DNA of 64,000 nt from Berghia stephanieae (taxonomy: Eukaryota > Mollusca > Gastropoda > Nudibranchia > Aeolidiidae), in the NCBI GenBank assembly GCA_034508935.3, contig CM067442.1, positions 84,031,448 to 84,095,447 on the forward strand, given 5' to 3'. The position numbers and the translations under genes were made by a program. Below the pieces are notes generated by a model, which was given only the letters and a program-made list of their open reading frames with translations, had not been told where the DNA came from and did no database searches. Each line of letters opens with the position of its first letter. Within the stretch, counting starts at the first letter, position 1. Positions 44,868 to 53,934 of the stretch are shown piece by piece.

Positions 44868-44978
44868 AGATAGAATGTTCTAGGTTTGAGAGTTTTTGCG
44901 AAGATTACGGTCAGTTTAATCAATCGATATTTGAAGGTCGAGTTTTCTGGCCAAAATTTCAAATGCGCGTTTGGTGGT
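44868..44978. mobile_element. PAL1 half element (right arm)
   Basis: TAGGTTTGAGAGTTTTTGCG, TTAATCAATCGATATTTGAA, GTCGAGTTTTCTGGCCAAAA, then a G-run replaces the terminus. Confidence 0.8.
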
Positions 44979-45370
44979 GGGGGGGGGGGGAGGGTTCTGT
45001 TAGGCTTTTTATAGCACAGGGGTAAAACAAATGTACTTCATATTTTTTTTACTATAAACTCAATTTATAAGCACATAAACCACCCCGACTTAATACCGTT
45101 TTGAGGCGTATGTCACTATGGAGTTTCGGGGTTTTCAAGTAAAGAGGTCCAAATAAAACAAACAAACAAAATCGAAACAAAAATATTTTTTTATTTAAAT
45201 AAAAAGTAAAAATAAAATCTGTTATAGTCACGACTGGAGTATCTAATGTCATTTGTTTTCCCTATTCTGATCGGATTCCATACAAAAAGTCTATTAAAGT
45301 GATTAAAATTTTCCATTTTGGTAATGGAACAAATAAGACGACGAACTTTTGTTTGAAACAAAGAGAGCTT
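44979..45370. other. No gene seen
   Basis: G-run at about 44978-44990, then unique AT-rich DNA. Confidence 0.4.
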
Positions 45371-45426
45371 TCCTCCTCCTCCTCCTCCTCCTCCTCCTCC
45401 TCCTCCTCCTCCTCCTCCTCCTCCCC
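45371..45426. repeat. (CCT)n microsatellite
   Basis: About 18 pure CCT units. The minus-strand Gly or Glu runs are artefacts. Confidence 0.97.
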
Positions 45427-45551
45427 CTTTTTCTCCCAACGACGCATGTCAAAGAATATCCTAGTGTGCGCCGATAATATAGTTGTAATGAAAAAGTCTG
45501 TTTTAATACTATGCGTTTATCCAACAAGCTCACAACCTTGCTAGACGGATT

Positions 45552-45742
45552 TCTATAGATAGAATGCGGTTGGCCAAGGAGTTCACAACATTGCCATCCG
45601 GAAGTATAACGGACCAACACACAAACTCTGTGTAACCATGAACTTTTATAGTCTGGTTAATACAGTTTAGTGAGAACAACTCACAAACGCGGATGGCAAA
45701 AACAATAACAAAGGCCTGAGTGACGTCATCTGCATACTATCT
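45552..45742. mobile_element. IR2 arm, complete solo arm
   Basis: CTATAGATAGAATGCGGTTG, CATCCGGAAGTATAACGGAC, GTGTAACCATGAACTTTTAT, AACTCACAAACGCGGATGGC, GAGTGACGTCATCTGC, ACTATCTATA. It matches the left arm at 16419-16614 over its length. No inverted partner follows; a second, shorter same-direction copy does. Confidence 0.88.
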
Positions 45743-45747
45743 ATAAA

Positions 45748-45888
45748 GTAGCAACACACAAGGCTATGTGTAACCTTGAACGTCTATAGTCTGATTAATA
45801 CAAGTTTGTGAGAACTCATCATAAAAGAGGCTGGGTAAAAACAATAACATAGAGGTGAGTGACGTCAATTTCGTTCTATCTACACCAA
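45748..45888. mobile_element. IR2 arm, tandem partial second copy
   Basis: GCAACACACAAGGCTATGTG, TAACCTTGAACGTCTATAGT, GAGAACTCATCATAAAAGAG, AGGTGAGTGACGTCAATTTC. It lies in direct orientation to 45552-45742, more diverged, and lacks the first 50 bases. Confidence 0.8.
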
Positions 45889-46023
45889 CACTAATTGCCC
45901 ATTCATACTTTATATATAATCAGTGTAGATAATAAAAATGTCGAAAAGGGCTGAGAAGACTAAATAGAACAAAATAAGCAATACATAGAACGCTTTGAGG
46001 GACGTTCTTAACAGTTACCACAA

Positions 46024-46089
46024 CACAATTATATATATTATAAATATATATCTATATATATCTACATAATATATATACACACACACACA

Positions 46090-46150
<61 letters not shown>
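46024..46150. repeat. (TA)n microsatellite with (CA)n insert
   Basis: Imperfect ATATATTATA, a short ACACACACAC block and long TA. Confidence 0.95.
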
Positions 46151-46151
<1 letters not shown>

Positions 46152-46177
46152 TTATATATATTTATATCAACAAACCA

Positions 46178-46212
46178 ACTCAGTCCTGACGATGGCTAAT
46201 TAGGCCTGAAAC
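46178..46212 (+). mobile_element. GATGATGGC...GAAAC-type phrase between two TA tracts
   Basis: AGTCCTGACGATGGCTAATT, AGGCCTGAAACATTAATG: similar in layout to the reverse complement of the motif at 31780 and 55780. A short scrap. Confidence 0.35.
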
Positions 46213-46251
46213 ATTAATGTAGACTGTCTCAAACATTGTGGTAAATATTAA

Positions 46252-46322
<71 letters not shown>
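46252..46322. repeat. (TA)n microsatellite
   Basis: About 35 pure TA units. Confidence 0.97.
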
Positions 46323-46325
<3 letters not shown>

Positions 46326-47378
46326 TTATATATCGCATTACCGAGAATTTACCACTCCCATGGCGCTTCAAAATGTTTCATTTATTCCCAAAGAAGGCCA
46401 TATGGTACCATTTTTCCATGTCATGCAGTACAATAAGTGCCTGTCGTCTTTTTTGTAGTAACACTCTTACAATATTCATCGTTGCCTTAGGATATAATAG
46501 CCAGATAAACATTCACACCTTAAAACATTATCAATAACAATAGCTAGAGTAATTGCCTCTTATTCGTTTTAACCAGTTTTTTTTCATAATGAATAACTTT
46601 AAAGCAAGTCAAATTTCATTGGGGGGGAGGGGGGAGGGGGGGAGGTGTTTTTGTTTTGTGTGTCTTTTTTGTTTTTGATGGTTTGTTTGTTTGGGAGGGA
46701 AGGGCTGATATGTTTTTTGTTTTTCTGTTTTCTTTTCTTTTGTTTGTTTGTTTTTGTTGTTTTTTAAAATGACCTTTAACCTATTTTATTCCCATATTTT
46801 TAATCAGAGAATATATTTTTCTATATAATTGAATTTCATCCAATTCCAGACAAAGTCGCGTCGATTCGAGGCACCATAACGGTGGGAGAGATTAGGTGTT
46901 CCACAATAATAGTTATAACGGGTAATACAAAATCAATGCCATGGACCTGAGTCACTGCAGCGATAGTTAAATCACCACTTTCTACTTAATTGGTTTATTA
47001 TACAATTAATCATGCATTAAGCATATTAAGATTGTATCTTTAAATGTATCATTTTGCTCTGGTTTGGTTTGTTTTCTTTGTTTTCTTTGTTTTTATTTAA
47101 TTCTTTGTTTAGATTTTTTTTAACTTTATATTTGCCTCATTCTATATTATTACGAACAAATGGACGCGATTTTCACTCAACAACCATGCCAGTTCCGGCC
47201 CGGACTTCCTGTGGCTTTCTTTCGTCATCATTTTGACAATTTCCCTCTCCAAATGTTTTTTTCCACAATTATTTAAAGTTGGCTGCTTCGCATGCCGCTA
47301 TTTCATTTCAAGTGGAAACGTTATTCATTGTCTAGTCATAAAGATTGACTAAGCTGTTTAATTGGGCATTCATTAGTT
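46323..47378. other. No gene seen; G-quadruplex-like run at 46621
   Basis: GGGGGGGAGGGGGGAGGGGG and more at 46621-46646 is a strong four-run G-quadruplex motif on the plus strand. T/G-rich DNA follows. Otherwise unique. Confidence 0.45.
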
Positions 47379-47483
47379 CATATATCCATTCATTCATTCA
47401 TCCGTTCATTTATTCATTCATTCATTCGTTTATTTATTCATTCATTCATTCATTCATTCATCCGTTCATTCATTCATTCATTT
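47379..47483. repeat. (ATTC)n tetranucleotide repeat
   Basis: ATTC/ATTT/GTTC units (CATTCATTCATTCATCCGTT). It gives a periodic His-Ser-Phe-Ile frame that is not a gene. Confidence 0.93.
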
Positions 47484-47639
47484 GGTACGACGATAATTTA
47501 TTCATTGGGATATCGATTTTTCGTTCATTTATCAGTCTATCCAATTATTCATTTATTCTATTTTAAAAAATAATCTTTTATGCCCATAAGGTCCACAAAA
47601 TTAGATTTTATTTCACTGTCTCTAGTTTTAAACGGATTG

Positions 47640-47760
47640 TATAAATTGCTTGCCATCATTGTCCAGGTCATTAGTAGTTTATTGGAAAGTACATGAGACA
47701 ACAACGAACAGACCCAGCTACCTAATTAATGCTGGTGGCATAGAGGGGTCAGAAAAAATG
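47640..47760 (-). mobile_element. SINE-C body fragment
   Basis: AAATTGCTTGCCATCATTGT, CCAGGTCATTAGTAGTTTAT, TGGAAAGTACATGAGACAAC, GACCCAGCTACCTAATTAAT, GGGGTCAGAAAAAATGG: the order and spacing of SINE-C. Confidence 0.65.
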
Positions 47761-47883
47761 GCTCAATCCATAATCAGAACCAGCTTAGAAGTCAAAAGTT
47801 CCACAACAGTCTGGAAAAAGAATATAATAAGTAATGAGGACGGTCCTACACCATCACGACAAGAATCTATGACCTCAAGTCTC

Positions 47884-48172
47884 TGTATGGCTATGTGGTC
47901 TAGTGGTATGACACTTACCTTCGGATCGGAAAATCCAGGGTTCGAATCTCGCTTTACGTGGCGCAAAGGTTCTTTACTCAAATTCTATCACGTACTCGGT
48001 TATAAAAAGTACCTGGCCGTAAAAACGTTTTCTTAGTTTGAAAAATATGTAATATCGCATAAAAGGCGTCATGTTTTGCCCTTCATGTTAAAGAGTTGCT
48101 TTTGGCTTATGATCCCTTGTAAAGCGCCTTGAATGCTTTTGGTGGATATTGCTCTACAAAAGTAATCTACTT
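47884..48172 (+). mobile_element. SINE-A copy, full length
   Basis: GTATGGCTATGTGGTCTAGT head, CAGGGTTCGAATCTCGCTTT B box, ACGTACTCGGTTATAAAAAG and ACCTGGCCGTAAAAACG body, TCCCTTGTAAAGCGCCTTGA and TTGGTGGATATTGCTCTACA tail. Confidence 0.92.
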
Positions 48173-48296
48173 TTTTTTTAATGATCTAGAGAAGAGTTCT
48201 AGAATTTTTCATGAAAAGAATATATTATTAGAATTCTACTCGCATATTACTGGATACAATTTATTGTTTATTGTCTTTATTTATGTGGGGTTTTTT

Positions 48297-48308
48297 GCTG
48301 TTGTTGTT

Positions 48309-48340
<32 letters not shown>

Positions 48341-48364
48341 TGTTGTTGTTGTTGTTGTTGTTTG
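48297..48364. repeat. (GTC)n/(GTT)n microsatellite
   Basis: GTT, then ten GTC units, then GTT. The CpG-containing core inside TTG repeats is unusual for this AT-rich DNA. Confidence 0.95.
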
Positions 48365-48374
48365 TCGTTATCGT

Positions 48375-48592
48375 TCGACTTTATCAAAATCCCATGTTTG
48401 AGAATTGTTTTTTTTAAATTTATTTATTTTTTATTTTTTTTTTTTGTATTGTTATTTTGTTTTGTTTTTTGTTTTTTTGACAAGATGAGAGCAATTTTCA
48501 TCATTTGAAATTTGAAGGACGAGTTTTCTGGCCAAAAAAAAAAAATAATGTTTTGTTGGGGTTATTTTGTTTTTGAGAGTACGACAGTGTAA
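48375..48592. mobile_element. PAL1 element with T-tract expansion in its centre
   Basis: TTTATCAAAATCCCATGTTT on the left and GACAAGATGAGAGCAATTTT, GAAGGACGAGTTTTCTGGCC, GAGAGTACGACAGTG on the right. About 80 bp of T/G homopolymer lies between. Confidence 0.72.
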
Positions 48593-48597
48593 GACTA

Positions 48598-48665
48598 TTT
48601 ACATTTTACACCTGAGTATTGTGGGAAAATGTGAGTAGATAGCATATTCCACGGACTCAATACAA
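48598..48665 (-). mobile_element. SINE-A body fragment
   Basis: ACATTTTACACCTGAGTATT, GTGGGAAAATGTGAGTAGAT, ATTCCACGGACTCAAT is the reverse complement of the SINE-A body only. Confidence 0.7.
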
Positions 48666-48919
48666 ACTAGAACACCAAGCCAAAAACAAAAAGAAAACCC
48701 GAGTTTAATGACTTCGTAGCGTGATTTCCTTTACATAATTGGATTATGCTTTTCTAAACCGTTGTAAATTGTAAAACAATTAGTCTTAACACGGGCCAAT
48801 TTTGAGAGACGACCCTGAGGCCCTTTTTTCATCAAAAATCAAATAATGCGCTGCTATTTTCGATCAAAATGCGAGTAGAAACACCACAAAGAAACAAATA
48901 ATCTTTAAACAAAACGGAA

Positions 48920-49140
48920 ATGACGTTTTTTGTCAGAATCTTTCTCCATTATTCTTTATCTCTTATCCCCCACGGCGACAACAACAACAACCCCGCCGGA
49001 ACATCCGCGTAATTCTCAATTTGAGACGGTTTGGATGCCACTGATTTCTTATAAACTCTCGAGGACGTTCATAATGAGATTTGTCCGCCCATCGGAAGAG
49101 ATAGGAGGAGACTCATTCAACATACATTTCAACATTATTT
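48920..49140. repeat. Dispersed duplication, copy 1
   Basis: TTTTTGTCAGAATCTTTCTC, CACGGCGACAACAACAACAA, GTAATTCTCAATTTGAGACG, CATAATGAGATTTGTCCGCC, TCATTCAACATACATTT. It is collinear with 52436-52680. No transposon ends were recognised. Confidence 0.72.
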
Positions 49141-49196
49141 ATTTATTTATTTTAAAAGAATTTTTAAATAAGAAAATTTGTTCAATCACATAGCTC

Positions 49197-49230
49197 CCCC
49201 ACCCCAGCCCCCCCCCCCCCCCCCCACCCC
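49197..49230. repeat. Poly-C tract
   Basis: Runs of up to 21 C with CCCACCCC edges. The opposite strand is G-quadruplex capable. Confidence 0.93.
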
Positions 49231-49358
49231 TTGCTCTATGGAAATCCCACGACTTTATTTTGGAACACTCACCAAGAGGATACTTTTATCAAAGAATATA
49301 ATCATAACGGGATTATATTCTAGCACATTATGTAATAACACCTAAGCCATGAAGATAT

Positions 49359-49360
<2 letters not shown>

Positions 49361-49427
<67 letters not shown>
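49361..49427. repeat. (TA)n microsatellite, Helitron landing site
   Basis: Pure TA ending exactly at the CTAG terminus of the following element. Confidence 0.97.
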
Positions 49428-49742
49428 TAGTAAAAAGCCCGCAATTTCGCGGGGAAAGAACTATTTTCATTCGATACTGTACTCACCATCATTTAATGAG
49501 GGCAGATTGGTAAACAACGTTGTCTGTGTAATTTGGTATATCTTCGGTTGATTTTTCTGTGTGGCCCAATAATATATTTAATAATATATTCCCTCAACTA
49601 ACCCCAAGAAAAAATTAAACCTATTACCTTTAATTAAATCGAATAGGTAAAACAAACACCCTAGCACTTTAATAATACATATGACTAAGCCTAATAGGGA
49701 AAAAAATCATCCGATCTCGAGCTAACCCTAATAGAAAAAATC

Positions 49743-50020
49743 ATGACAAATTGAATAAATAAACGCCTGACAAAAGATCAAAGGTGAAAATACAAATTTA
49801 AAGAATACTGGGGATGTAGGAGCTTTCGGAATGTCTCCCCTTTACTTAACTTATGGAAAAACAAACTTCCTAGCACCTTTAATAAGACTTATGACTAACC
49901 TCTAGAGCTAACCCTAATAGAAAAAAAAAAACCAACTCTCGGACTGCTTTGCACTACCTTTCAATATTTAACAAATCAAAATGGCGGCTGAAAATGAAAA
50001 CAATGATCAAATTAAGAAAT
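49743..50020. repeat. Helitron core unit 1
   Basis: Starts ATGACAAATTGAATAAATAA and ends AAATCAAAATGGCGGCTGAA plus AATGAAAACAATGATCAAAT. An ATGGCGGC YY1-like site lies near its end. Confidence 0.88.
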
Positions 50021-50081
50021 TTTAAACTTTCACAAATCTATCAAGGTTTGTTCTAGAGTTTTTAAAATACTTCTAGATATA

Positions 50082-50341
50082 ATGACAAATTGAATAAATA
50101 AATGCCTGACAAAATATCAACGGTGAAAATACAAATTTAAAGAATACTGGAGATGTAGGAGTTTTCGGAATGTCTCCCCTTTACTTAACTTATGGAAAAA
50201 CAAACATCCTAGCACCTTTACTAAGACTTATGACTAACCTTAATAGAAAAAGAAATATCCTCGATCTCGAGCTAACCCTAATAGTAAAAAAAAGAATCAA
50301 AATGGCGACTGAAATACCTTCATGTGATCAAGTGAATAATA
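50082..50341. repeat. Helitron core unit 2
   Basis: Same start word and same order of blocks as unit 1, about 90 percent alike over the central 120 bases by eye, ending ATCAAAATGGCGACTGAAAT. Confidence 0.88.
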
Positions 50342-50373
50342 TCACTATGAATGCCACGATTTGCTGAAAAATG

Positions 50374-50464
50374 CCAACACCCACACACACATGTATACAC
50401 CACACACAACACACACACACACAAACACAAACACACACACGCACACACACACACAAACATACAC
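50374..50464. repeat. (CA)n microsatellite
   Basis: CA with AACA and CGCA interruptions, next to or inside the Helitron-like element. Confidence 0.95.
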
Positions 50465-50815
50465 GCAATTAGAACAAACACTGATCACCGCTAAATCAAC
50501 AACACAACGGAAGTAATAATAATACTTGATGTCATAAATAGATGACGCAAATTGACAACTTTTTACAGTGTCAAAATTAGTTGATTTTGGGAGTCAAGTG
50601 TCGTCGTTGGTACATATTTTATGATATCTGTTTGACTCAACGAACTTTCAAACTGACTTTAAATTATAAAAGGAAATCAAGTTATCTGTTTATCTATCTG
50701 TAAAAAATAGATTTCTAATTTTCAAATCTTTCAGTAGAGTTGTGCTCCGTATCAATTTTTTTATTGACTCAAATAAGCACAATGTTCTCCACAATGCTAT
50801 ATTTTTTTAAGAAAG
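50465..50815. other. Possible 5' part of the Helitron-like element
   Basis: Unique here; GACGCAAATTGACAACTTTT and GTTATCTGTTTATCTATCTG have no second copy in the window, so membership cannot be decided. Confidence 0.35.
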
Positions 50816-50820
50816 GATAT

Positions 50821-50883
<63 letters not shown>
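50816..50883. repeat. (TA)n microsatellite
   Basis: Pure TA with one TAATA slip. Confidence 0.97.
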
Positions 50884-50885
<2 letters not shown>

Positions 50886-51240
50886 TTTCACCTGAAAATG
50901 GTGGTAGGAATAACTTGCTTTGATGTGAGGGGTTGCACTATTGAACCTAGAAGAGAGTTTTTATCCCGACAGCCCAGCCCCTTCGTTAAATACATTTTAT
51001 ACCAATGAGGGTCTATTGTATTTGAATTGTGCAACATCCATAAATTGGGGAAAATGCCTTTTTGTGATTTCATTCCTGAAGTCTTGGGTTGAAGTTGCAA
51101 AATCTTTGACAAGTTGGGAGTCATATTTCTTAATCCATAATATAGGGGGTGAACGTTTTCTAGGAATACCATATCAGGCGTCTCGTTCGTGTACGGCATC
51201 AATCATGATTTTAAATCAGCTGTAGCTATCATTGAATAAG
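50884..51240. other. Open on both strands, no gene recognised
   Basis: A 104-codon minus frame (50888-51202) and a 94-codon plus frame overlap. Neither matches a family I can name, neither has clear splice sites, and this is unusually balanced base composition for the window. Confidence 0.35.
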
Positions 51241-51735
51241 TTCATGTTGGGTTTGTTTGGAGGGTGGTTTTGCATTTTTTTTTGGGGGGGGGGGGGGTTG
51301 TTTGTTTGTTTTGGTTTTGGTTTTGGTTTGTCTGTTTGTTTGTTTTTTTAGTTGTTTTTTTTTTTGTGGATGATTATTTTTAGGAGGGTGGGCGGATATT
51401 TTTTAAGTTGTTGTTGTTGTTTTTTTTAGGGGGGTGTTTTGTTTTGTGTCTTTTTTTTCTTTGTTTTATCTTCCGTTAAATCTCGAGTATGAGAAAGACC
51501 CAACATTTTTCCTGGTCGTTATACTTAAAAACGACTTAGAAGCTATTGTATCATTCAAGTATTGCTTGCCTTTATAACGATAAAAGAAGTAGATAATACT
51601 AGAGCATAGATAATAACGTGTTGATGAAATTTTGAAGTTTAGCTTCATTTCACTGGGTGAATTGTATAATAAAATATCTGGTAAGAAAATGAATCAGAGT
51701 TATACCATTAATAGAGTGATGCCGACGTTCATGGG
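51241..51735. other. T/G-rich DNA, no gene seen
   Basis: Poly-G near 51284, GGTTTTGGTTTTGG and long T runs to about 51460. Confidence 0.45.
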
Positions 51736-51985
51736 GGTCCGTCCCAATAGTTCAGTTGGCAAAACATTCGTTTGACACGCAAAGGATCCAAGATCGATTC
51801 CAATTGCAGTCGACATTATTTTCTGACCCCTGTTCACCAAGCAGTGATTGAGTAGCTGGTCCCGTTAGATCTGGCGGGAAGTACTTCCGATAGACTAATT
51901 GTCCTATCAATAGGATAACAAGCAATTGCTTTCATCCTATAGTAACCAGGAAAAACTCCACTACATGGGCTTAACCCGTTCCTTA
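51736..51985 (+). mobile_element. SINE-C copy, plus orientation
   Basis: GGTCCGTCCCAATAGTTCAG and TTGGCAAAACATTCGTTTGA head, ACACGCAAAGGATCC anticodon-arm segment resembling tRNA-Val, AGATCGATTCC B box. Body: TTATTTTCTGACCCCTGTTC, GGAAGTACTTCCGATAGACT, AACAAGCAATTGCTTTCATC. End: AACTCCACTACATGGGCTTA. Confidence 0.88.
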
Positions 51986-52435
51986 CCACCTACCGCAAAA
52001 TCGTCACATTTGTTACGACACAATATACATTTTTTATTATTCAGAATTATTTTGTACATCACAATGTTCTTTGTTTAATTAATAAGAACATAAAGTTGTT
52101 TTGTAGAGTGAGAGATTGTTGGAGTTTTAAAAATCCATTGTTCTGCTGGGTAAGCCTGCCATTTTGGGAAAATACTGAAAATGGTCGGTAAGGAGAGAGT
52201 TAAAGCTCTGAATGACTATTACGACCGCTCATGACCAAATTGGAAAGGAGAGTCCACAAAGATATTTCTATGTAATTTGTTCTAAACGCCATTTAGATAT
52301 CAGTATCATAAAAAATGATTAACAAACACTTCTAAACCACAATGCAGCTGATATTTATTTGACCGCTGGCTTTCAAAATTCAGTTTTCAAAAAGAGTACA
52401 GCAATTCTTGGCACAACGGCAGAGTGAACATTTCT
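51986..52435. other. No gene seen
   Basis: Unique DNA. Confidence 0.4.
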
Positions 52436-52680
52436 TTTTTGAAAGATTTTTTTTTATTATTATGTGATGCTTTTGTCAGCATCTCTTTTCATGATTCCTT
52501 TATCCCTTTACCCGTCGGCAACAAGAAAACCGTCAGAACATTCCACGTAATTCACAATTTGAGACGGTGTCCGACGCTACTGACATTTTTACAAATGACA
52601 AAGACGTTATAATGAGATTTGGCGAGACGAAGGAAGAGACACGAGGGATCAACCTCGTTGAACATTTCTTTTAAAATCCG
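52436..52680. repeat. Dispersed duplication, copy 2
   Basis: TTTTGTCAGCATCTCTTTTC, CGTCGGCAACAAGAAAACCG, GTAATTCACAATTTGAGACG, TATAATGAGATTTGGCGAGA, TTGAACATTTCTTTT. Same order as 48920-49140, 3.5 kb away, in the same orientation. Confidence 0.72.
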
Positions 52681-52719
52681 TTTTTGTTCATTTTGAACTT
52701 TTTTTTAGGTTTAATAAAC

Positions 52720-52723
<4 letters not shown>

Positions 52724-52790
<67 letters not shown>

Positions 52791-52852
52791 ATCTTTCTCT
52801 CTCTCACTCTCTCACTCTCTCTCTCTCTTTCCCTTTCTCACTCATTCTCTGT
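52724..52852. repeat. (TC)n microsatellite
   Basis: Long pure TC, then TCTCAC and TTCCCTTTC variants. Confidence 0.97.
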
Positions 52853-52857
52853 AGTAG

Positions 52858-52893
52858 TGGGGGGGGGGGGGGGGGGGGTTGGAGGGGAATTCC
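52858..52893. repeat. Poly-G tract
   Basis: About 20 G followed by GGAGGGG. Confidence 0.95.
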
Positions 52894-53881
52894 ATCACCT
52901 AATTTTGAAATTCTTGCTCAGAGGAAAACAAATCTTTCCCTGACGATGTTATTACATTTTTGACATTTTCTATTTTCAGACCCTCGCCCTTGATAGTTTT
53001 CATAAAAAGGAGTCGGTGGTTCGTGATAGTAATATGTATACTATAATGTGAGTAAAACATTGCAGGTTCAAATCTCGATAAGGTCTCATCTGCTGTATTG
53101 GGCTAGTTTTACAAGCAATGTCAAAATAAAATGAATTGTATTTTAATATTAAATAATTTGATGCTTTTATCGCTTTACTTAGAAGTGTGGTGTCATATTT
53201 AGTTTAAGATTTGTGCAGCGGAAGAATAAAAAGTTAAAATGAAAACATTTAATCTATCGATAATCCATGAACGATTTAAGTGTTTGATTTGTAGATACAT
53301 TGTTTTTTACTATTTGGACATCAGTCTAGATTACATCTACATAACTACCAACTATATAACTTGATAGGTACCTATCACCGTATCGATATGTCAGTGCTGC
53401 TAATAGGTCAATAGCATTTACAATTAGGCAATTTATATAAATAAGGTAATTAATTAATTAATGTAAAAAGATTAATTAAATAAAGTAAAGTTTAAAAAAA
53501 GTAGAAAAAAAAAACATTTTAAGAAATAAATACTTTAAAATTACCATTAAACTAAAATATTTTCTCTCTCGAGAAACGGCCATGACAACGCTGCGCGAGC
53601 ATAGCAGGAACAATCTGAAAATACGTCGAGAAATACCCATGGGCGGGGGGAGTGTTGTTTTTTTTATTTGTTTTTTTTTGTTGTTGTTGTTGTTTTTGTT
53701 GTTGTTTTTTTTTTGTTTTGTTTTGTTTTTTGTTTTTTTGTTTTTTTTTTTATGCGCTTTTATCTTGGAAACTACTCTTTCGAAAATAAATCGTGAGTGT
53801 TTGGATGACAGAGAGACAGGCCTCTGGAGGAATCAGTTCAGCGTAGCTAATGGTATTCGTGACAGTCGCGTCTATGTCCAC

Positions 53882-53882
<1 letters not shown>
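52894..53882. other. No gene seen
   Basis: Contains a weak B-box-like GCAGGTTCAAATCTCG at 53062 and T/G homopolymer at 53655-53750. Confidence 0.4.
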
Positions 53883-53924
<42 letters not shown>

Positions 53925-53934
53925 ACACACACAC
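53883..53934. repeat. (CA)n microsatellite
   Basis: Pure CA with a single CATACA. Confidence 0.97.

Larger units (their letters stand above)
49427..50345 (-). mobile_element. Helitron-like non-autonomous element with core tandem repeats
   Basis: Read on the minus strand the element ends with a hairpin (CCCGC, loop GAAATT, GCGGG, 49438-49453), seven bases CTTTTTA, then CTAG, followed by host T in a TA tract. This is the canonical Helitron 3' end (short GC hairpin about 11 bases from CTRR, insertion between A and T, no TIR). The body holds about 2.3 copies of a unit with 339 bp offset: 49743-50020 and 50082-50341, plus a partial copy at 49650-49742. All carry GAAAATACAAATTTAAAGAA, GGAATGTCTCCCCTTTACTT and TCGAGCTAACCCTAATAG. 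The layout matches pearl/DINE-1-type Helitron-like elements. The 5' end (TC on the minus strand) was not located and may lie further right, up to about 50700. No Rep/helicase coding is seen. Confidence 0.75.

Noticed and set aside
50888-51202. 104-codon minus-strand frame as a gene
   Set aside because: No family resemblance, no start context or splice sites, and the opposite strand is open for 94 codons over the same bases. The word PNLSKIL recalls some retroelement proteins, but one word is not enough.
53040-53100. B-box-like GCAGGTTCAAATCTCG as a SINE head
   Set aside because: No A box at the right distance and no family body follows.
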